Shown here piece by piece: positions 57,901 through 64,000 of a stretch of DNA of 64,000 nt; the first letter of the stretch is position 1; every line of letters starts with the position of its first letter. The position numbers were made by a program, and so were the translations under genes. The stretch spans positions 1,302,001 through 1,366,000 of the forward strand of contig JAALGZ010000006.1 of NCBI GenBank assembly GCA_015227615.1. The letters run 5' to 3'. This DNA is from Labyrinthula sp. Ha. Taxonomy: Eukaryota > Sar > Bigyra > Labyrinthulida > Labyrinthulaceae. The notes beneath the pieces are model-generated. The model was not told where the DNA came from. It saw nothing but the letters and a program-made list of their open reading frames with translations, and did no database searches.

Positions 57901-60900
57901 TATGAAGCTCTAGCTATATAGTTAAACATATCTGCCCTAGCAAATAACACAGAAAGAATTTGATAAAGACAACAATTTAGAGGTACGTAACAACCCCGCA
58001 ACACAAATTGAGATCAGTTGTGATGCCAGCAGTATATTTAGTAGCAGTGTATGTAAGTTGAATATGTTTTGATTAAAGTAAACAGTTGATATTTCTGGGA
58101 AAGAGCTTTGATATTTTCAACCATGGAGGGATATTTTAAGTTAGCACACCAACTTAGTAAAAACAGGGAGATCATAACTTCTGTGCAACAAAGATATATT
58201 CTATTCTGTTTTGTAATTTGCGACATCATGTACTTTTTGAAAGAATCATGAGACAACTTCAGTTTAAAACTATCTTTCTTGAAAATTATAAGGGCTACAC
58301 ACAGAGAGAGTATAGAAAATATAAGAGAAAAGAAGTGCAGGGAACTAGGATTTTTTTGATAGTTGCAGTGTAAGCTCAATATATACTTTAACTGCGTTCC
58401 CTGTATCAACCTTGCCTAATCAAATGATCTTTAGAGTGAATCAACTTTTTTTCTACAAGAGCAGACCCCTTCACGAGAATTAGGCAACATTTTGAAACAA
58501 AAAAGGAAGAAAATTTAGTGATAGCCAAGGAATTTCCGAGCTAGAGAAATATCAAATGCTTGCTTAATTCTAAGACTAAGAACTATATCATTCTTATTGA
58601 CCAAATATTGAATCCCAGAGTTATCTATATGGAAATATCTTTGCTTCCAAAGAGTCTTTATGATTCCTTATCTAATATATTAATGCTTTCTGGTTACATT
58701 ATTGGTACCTTGGAAAACCTCGACAATGACTCCGTTGTCTATGCTGCAAAAAACCTGATACGACCGTGAAAATTAGATTTTTCTTTGAACATCTTATTCA
58801 AATGTGGAACAATGACTTAGCTGTACCGAACAAACACTTGTAAGTAATGACCTAAGAATCCTCATGATGACAGCAAGGTATATTAGCGCCCAAATAAGAA
58901 AAATCTTAAGGTGTTAACTTTGCAAGATGTGATAGTATTCATTTTTTAATAAGTACCTGTGATCGATAGGGAAAACAAACACTATTGAAAGAAAAGGAAC
59001 ATCATGAATACCTTAGTGAACTCAGACTGAGTGATTATAATACAAGAAAGTAAAATAGAGTAACAAAATATCTGTACTGAAGGAAGCAACGTGAAAATAA
59101 AAAGCATAGGAAATTAAAGTACTAAGATCAGCTTAACTAAGAATGTTTCTTAATGTGGTGATAAACATGTTTTCTCAAGATTTCCTGGTAATTACGCAGT
59201 GCTACCGAATAATATTTGAACAACTTTAAGAATTTGGTTTATACCTAAGAAGAAATCAGCCGCTACCCATAACAGCACTTCTAATAATAGTAATACATGA
59301 AGAACCATAACCATAAGAAAAATTAGATCGTACCCAATATCTAAAACTTAACAAGGTGGAAGTTAGAACCATATCTAGTGAAGGCAATATGATAAATGTG
59401 AGTTCTCTTCAACACTAGCAATAGAAACGTTAATTAGGGTTGGTAGAGTTAGTTTTACTTTATCTAGGGGTCGGATTGCATTTAGTGATATTTCATAAAT
59501 AAATTCTTGTCCATGATCTTTGCATTGATAATTATTAGTAGTGATAGAATAGTTTTAATCGTTCATTCTCAATCAATTGATTATTATTACCGGGACGGGC
59601 CATATAAACCATAGCTAAGAAGCCAATATCCACAGGTTCATATATTTGGAACCGTTTGAAAACCTAAGTAAAATTTACTTTAGACCCAGGAATAATCCTG
59701 GAGTATGCCACAGTTGAGCCATATAGCCCATACTTGGAAGTTTTCCATCCGGTGCAAGAGTTAAGTAAGAATTTCTTGACCTTTCGAGCCACGGTCATAC
59801 GGCCGAAAGTTGTATTGATATTCATCTGATATTGCAAAAATAGGTGGAATCATTTGATACTAGTCAAAATATCAAGTCCCTTGTAATTAGCATCAACACA
59901 GTAATCTAATAAATGCTACTAAGTTATATCAAAACCGATGCCAAATTGCATCTCACATTATGAGAGTACTTTGTAAATTTTATAACTTGAAATAATAGTA
60001 ATGTCAGGAACAATCACACTGATTTGAAAAAGGCCTCCCTCTTTTATTATGGTCTACATACTATTTCCTGAACTAGATTTTATTTCTGTTGGGTCTGTTT
60101 TTACTTTAACTCCAACAAACCAAACTATATATGATGGACAGCTTGTTTAGCTATGCCGATATCTTTGAATATTGAACCATCCTTTATCGAACTGTGGTAG
60201 CAGTTTATCTTTTCCTTTAGAAATTAATTAGTACTCTTCCCACGAGGCTAAAACCTAAAGTGGGCTGGAGCCGGGACCTAAATTCCTTCGCATCAGTTTG
60301 AAATGAGTACTACGTTCGAAATGTTAAATTCAAGTATTGTTCTCAAATGGCTAAAGCCATACTACTTGCTACAAGCCTGAAATTAAGTGCCTTCTATCTT
60401 GATGCTTGTTGTTATTTGTTATTGGTGGTTCTGTGAAGACTATCCTGCTATGATGTAATCTCTGCCCCAAGTAAGTATAAGATATTTAATAGGTTATTTT
60501 TGTGAGTACAAGTAATGCGTATTCCCACTTACCTTAAGATGCATTTCATACATGATTTTTTTAAACTTCTTCGCGCTGTAAATAGTGTGTGCCCTAGACA
60601 AAACCCGCTACCTATTACTTTCTTGAAGTTAGTTTAACATAGTTAGTTGGCGAGCTTTAACAGCATCTAATACATCTCAGTGACGTTAAGGATGGCTTTA
60701 GTTTCATATTTGTATGTAAAGTGTGGGAAAAGTTTGCAAGCAATTCACTGTTCTAACGCTGAATATGATAGCAATTTTGCATCAACTATAACTGTGCAAT
60801 TCATTACTGAGTTCTTACATAAGTAATAGCAGTATACTGGTCTCGACATAGTTCTCTTATGAAACTTAGCCACAGAGTAGATCATTTGCCCAGCATGACA

Positions 60901-61736
60901 TCATTGTTTCTGCCCATTTTGAAATTAGAAAACAAGAGCAGTGATCCCAGTGCAATAATATAGAAGTGAAACTCTAAATGCACTTAGTATGAAGTATGAA
61001 ATGCAAAGTTAATAACTGTAGTTTTGTGATTTAGGTTTTCTGCCACAAAAATGTTAATCTGCCAATTTGCTTACGCTGACTCCCTTTCTTTAGCTCTGCA
61101 GCAAGTTCCATTAAAGCACATGGAAATTTCATAGACCTGCAGCCTGTTTTTTCAACCACAAGCAACTCATTGTGACGCCAACTAAGCCCTCGTTTTCTCT
61201 GAACTATATAAATCAAATGGTATCATATTGCACTTCCGGGAGAGCCCAAGAATACTCACAACAAAATGATGAAGGTAGAGCGCATGTTTACAGTATCTTA
61301 GTTTGAAGTTTAATGGGGACAATGAAACGACCTCAAGTACTTGGAAGAATTCTCTTTATGCAGCCTTTACTAAAGATCATCAAATTTATGTCTCTAAGTT
61401 CTAATAAAAGGGATTTAAATGAATATGGTTGTGTCGCTAACCAAAAGCATATTCCATAAATATTTTGAAGGCTTAATTTCCCAAATTCAAAAAGTTGCTG
61501 CAAGTAAAAGCAAAACCATGGAACACTCGCAAACCTTTAAAAGTGTGACTACAAACCCACCTAAAGGAGGCACTCTATGGACCAAGAGGTCAGAGGTGCC
61601 GCAAAAAGGACACATCATGGTCTATGGAAGATATGCAATATACTAGGTAAACCAATGTATCCCACCCCCAGGACCGATAAGACCGGGTCTATCTTGAAGT
61701 CTGTTTATTTGGGGTTCTCATATTTAAAGCCATCTG
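54928..61736. other. 6.8-kb gene-poor region
   Basis: AT-rich, with no frame above about 125 codons and none recognisable. A 75-codon frame (61419-61646) lies just upstream of the Myb-like gene, with a GTAAACCAATG...CCCCCAG pair after it, so it could be an upstream exon; the protein text does not support this strongly. No RNA gene or array was seen. Confidence 0.5.
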
Positions 61737-62561
61737 ATGAGACGAGCCAGTAACGCACAATTATACATATTCCTACCCGGTGGTAACTTCATATTGAACT
61801 GGTTTTGCGGGGAGTCAAGTATAATTTGTGCAAACAATACTCTTTTTCTGCCGGGACAGAAAATAATAGTTCAAATATCACTCGCTAATTTACAACCCTT
61901 AACTTTTAATTGCGCTGTAATAGGCAATGAACAAGTAGGAGATAAGTACGAACTAGACGAAGCCTTTGCGTTTGCGAAAACTGGTTTTACACCCCTCGCC
62001 AGTTTGTCAGAAGACAAACGTCTTGTGAGTCCAAGTGTAAAACGCAACCTGACGTCTTTCATTGAAATGGAAAAAGAGATTTCAAACAAAATGAGTTTGT
62101 CAGGGCAATGGAATCAGGAACAAACATTTACTGAAGAAGATTTTCTTTTCTTTGAAGAGTACTTTAACCCAAAACCCAGTGCAATTAAACCAGAACCAAT
62201 TGTTGCTGCTGATGAGAGCCAATCCTTCTATAGGGAGGAGGACAGGAAATTAGACCCCCGAAGCAAGCTCGTTAAGTTGAACAAGAGAAGATGGTCGCTT
62301 GAATCTGAAGTAATTCTGGTTGGTCGGGTTTTTGATCGAAAATTTATTAATCTTTCTTTCAAGGCCGAGGACTGGGAAGTTGTGTCCAAGGGGTTCTTTG
62401 ATGACTGCAAGAGACTAAGAGTTGAGGATGGGTGCCTAAGGGACAAAAGTGCAGTAAAAAGACACTTCAAAGTGTTAATGGAAAAAAACCTGAAAGACGA
62501 TACCATTAATTTCCAACAGATGCATAGAATGTATAAGAAGTGGAAAAGTGGGTTAAACTAA
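61737..62561 (+). CDS. Probable Myb/trihelix-like DNA-binding protein
   Basis: 274 aa, ATG 61737. The first 60 residues are hydrophobic with little order to recognise. The middle is acidic and Glu/Phe-rich (TEEDFLFFEEYFNPKP), like an activation or interaction segment. Residues about 180-260 carry a three-helix Trp-containing module, KRRWSLESEVILVGRVFDRK ... AEDWEVVSKGFF ... DKSAVKRHFKVLMEKNL, matching the general plan of Myb/SANT, MADF or trihelix domains (Trp-Ser-x-Glu at the start of helix 1, Trp in helix 2, basic helix 3). The exact family is not certain. It converges on Rpt3 with 196 bp between stop codons. Confidence 0.6.
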   Translation: MRRASNAQLYIFLPGGNFILNWFCGESSIICANNTLFLPGQKIIVQISLANLQPLTFNCAVIGNEQVGDKYELDEAFAFAKTGFTPLASLSEDKRLVSPSVKRNLTSFIEMEKEISNKMSLSGQWNQEQTFTEEDFLFFEEYFNPKPSAIKPEPIVAADESQSFYREEDRKLDPRSKLVKLNKRRWSLESEVILVGRVFDRKFINLSFKAEDWEVVSKGFFDDCKRLRVEDGCLRDKSAVKRHFKVLMEKNLKDDTINFQQMHRMYKKWKSGLN

Positions 62562-62757
62562 TTTAACAGATTTGGATTTTGGGAACGTTTATGTTGTGTT
62601 CCTAAAACTTGCAGTTTAGCTACATAGCTTATGTTTAAGGGCTTTCTTATTCTGTATATATGGGTAATTTTCATTTTGTTCACAAAGCCCGGTTCAACTT
62701 GCTTCTTCAAAATGTAAGTATCATATACGAAGAGAATCAAAGAAGAAACAGATTTTC

Positions 62758-63963
62758 TTAAGAATAAAAGCTAAACTCCTTGTCAGTTTTATGTGCATGT
62801 TCTTTGTACCCTTCTTCGATATCCTTCGGCAGAATTACATATCGATTATTCCTCACAGCCTGCATACCTGCTTCCAAGCAAATCGCACTGATTTCTGCTG
62901 CGCTTATCTTCTCAGGTCTGTTAACAAACTCTTCAAGATCCACATCTTCACTTAGATTCATCTTTGCGGTACAGGCTTGAAAAATAAGCCTCTTTTGCCT
63001 CCTATCAGGCTTTGGAAACTCGATCTTTCGATCAAGTCGACCAGGTCTCAACAGAGCTGGATCAAGAGTATCAGGTCTATTAGTAGCCATTATGACTTTT
63101 ACATTTGTGGTTTGATCGAACCCATCCATCTGATTAAGAAGCTCTAGTAAGATTCTCTGTACCTCACGATCCGCTCCAGTCTGCGAATCAAACCTTTTAG
63201 TACCAATTGCATCAACCTCATCAATAAACACAATACTTGGAGAGTTCTCTTTAGCTAATCTAAAGACGTCACGTACCATTCTTGGACCTTCACCCAAATA
63301 CTTTTGAACAAACTCTGAGCCCACCATATGAAGAAAACTTGCGGTTGTTGCATTGGCTACGGCTTTTGCCATCATGGTTTTTCCTGTACCTAAAAATTTA
63401 AATTTAAATAAGTAAATACCTGGGGGACCGTAAAGCAAAACACCTCGAGGAGGATCTATTCCAATCTGTGCGTACAAATCGATGTGTGTCAAAGGCAACT
63501 CAACAGCTTCACGGATTTCCTGCTTTTGCACATCCATTCCTCCAATATCTTCATATCGAACATCAGGTTTTTCAGAACTCATCATATTCTGAATAGTGGA
63601 ATCTGCTTCTGATGGAAGAATTTCAACTACTGCCTGAGAGTGTCGATGGAGTCCAACACTCGTGTTTGGCTTTAGTTTTTCCTTATCTAATGTAGACAAA
63701 ACTTTAACATGAAAAGTTGATCCAGCAGTTGAAGAAATTACGGCTTCATTCTCGGGTAACATCTCAAGAAACTGGCCAACAACAAGAGGCACTGACTGAA
63801 TTCTTCGGATTTCCTCCTTGGCTCTCAATAACTCCCGGTTTAAATTCTTTAGTTCTTCTTTTATGTAAGCATCCTGAAGTTCTACAATTTCCAACTCCTT
63901 TTCAAGTGATTTCATTTGAAAATATAAATCATCATCATCAATTTGAGATAGCACAGCGGTCAT
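62758..63963 (-). CDS. RPT3: 26S proteasome regulatory ATPase Rpt3 (PSMC4), one 30-nt intron
   Basis: 391 aa from exons 63963-63420 and 63389-62758. Features in order: an N-terminal coiled coil ([20 protein letters not shown]), an OB fold ([16 protein letters not shown]), the [20 protein letters not shown] linker, Walker A GPPGTGKT (completed only after splicing), Walker [12 protein letters not shown], and the second region of homology [20 protein letters not shown]. It ends FYS, the hydrophobic-Tyr-x tail that docks in the 20S alpha ring. Close to human PSMC4 throughout and very different from the other Rpt subunits at GQFLE and KFRFD-type positions. It unfolds and threads ubiquitinated substrates. 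The ATG at 63963 leaves a shorter N-terminus than the human protein (418 aa). Confidence 0.95.
   Translation of the reverse strand: MTAVLSQIDDDDLYFQMKSLEKELEIVELQDAYIKEELKNLNRELLRAKEEIRRIQSVPLVVGQFLEMLPENEAVISSTAGSTFHVKVLSTLDKEKLKPNTSVGLHRHSQAVVEILPSEADSTIQNMMSSEKPDVRYEDIGGMDVQKQEIREAVELPLTHIDLYAQIGIDPPRGVLLYGPPGIYLFKFKFLGTGKTMMAKAVANATTASFLHMVGSEFVQKYLGEGPRMVRDVFRLAKENSPSIVFIDEVDAIGTKRFDSQTGADREVQRILLELLNQMDGFDQTTNVKVIMATNRPDTLDPALLRPGRLDRKIEFPKPDRRQKRLIFQACTAKMNLSEDVDLEEFVNRPEKISAAEISAICLEAGMQAVRNNRYVILPKDIEEGYKEHAHKTDKEFSFYS
63390..63419 (-). other. 30-nt intron inside the Rpt3 Walker A codon block
   Basis: GTATTTACTT ... AATTTTTAG on the minus strand, phase 1 in a Gly codon. Retained, it would insert ten residues ([10 protein letters not shown]) between GPPG and TGKT with no stop. 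Splicing restores GPPGTGKT, so it is a real intron, not coding insertion. Confidence 0.9.
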
Positions 63964-64000
63964 ATCTTTTACCTTTGGAACAAGTTTTCGTTTCCTTCAA

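Noticed and set aside
58000-61000. Short words faintly recalling retroelement proteins in the gene deserts
   Set aside because: No conserved motif set, no terminal repeats, and no frame long enough; no element can be named.

Overview
This is nuclear DNA of a eukaryote, most likely a unicellular protist. The genes encode proteasome, complex I, glutathione, WD40, bromodomain and myosin products. The window is AT-rich. Recognised genes are mostly uninterrupted, and the few introns are very small: 30, 31, 34 and 59 nt, each GT...AG. TAA, TAG and TGA all end real genes, so the standard code applies. The lineage cannot be fixed from the sequence. A MyTH4-FERM myosin points away from land plants and ordinary fungi, and a weak MYCBPAP-like protein would hint at cilia if confirmed.

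Layout. 1-24 kb is gene-rich: the 3' end of an unknown gene (+), a DUF4139 protein (-), a decayed Mutator-like (MULE) DNA transposon at 2471-5635 sitting about 125 bp upstream of the DUF4139 start, then an NDUFS4-like complex I subunit (-) and an HYPK-like protein (+) sharing a 116-bp divergent promoter. Next come a bromodomain-NET protein (+) and a WDR53-like WD40 protein (-) convergent with it, an Mpv17/PMP22 protein (-), a 1010-aa protein of unknown function (+), and an FkbM methyltransferase (+) that follows it by 15 nt in the same frame.

24-39.7 kb has no recognised intact gene. It holds a nearly perfect 3.9-kb inverted repeat (left 24694-28608, right 32292-36208) around a 3.7-kb unique spacer. 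At both edges the two arms still resemble each other but at much lower identity, which fits an old inverted duplication whose core was recently homogenised. 39.7-45 kb is a 1731-aa MyTH4-FERM myosin (-). 45-52.7 kb is empty. 52.7-54.9 kb has a small PH-domain protein (+) and a eukaryotic glutathione synthetase (+). 55-61.7 kb is empty. 61.7-64 kb has a Myb/trihelix-like protein (+) convergent with proteasome ATPase Rpt3 (-).

The genes are ordinary housekeeping and regulatory genes and do not form one pathway. The noteworthy points are the mini-introns (one of 30 nt lies inside the Rpt3 Walker A motif and leaves an open frame if retained), the giant palindrome, the in-frame 15-nt gene pair, the MULE near a promoter, and several unusual protein extensions. 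I found no tRNA, rRNA, snRNA or CRISPR array.
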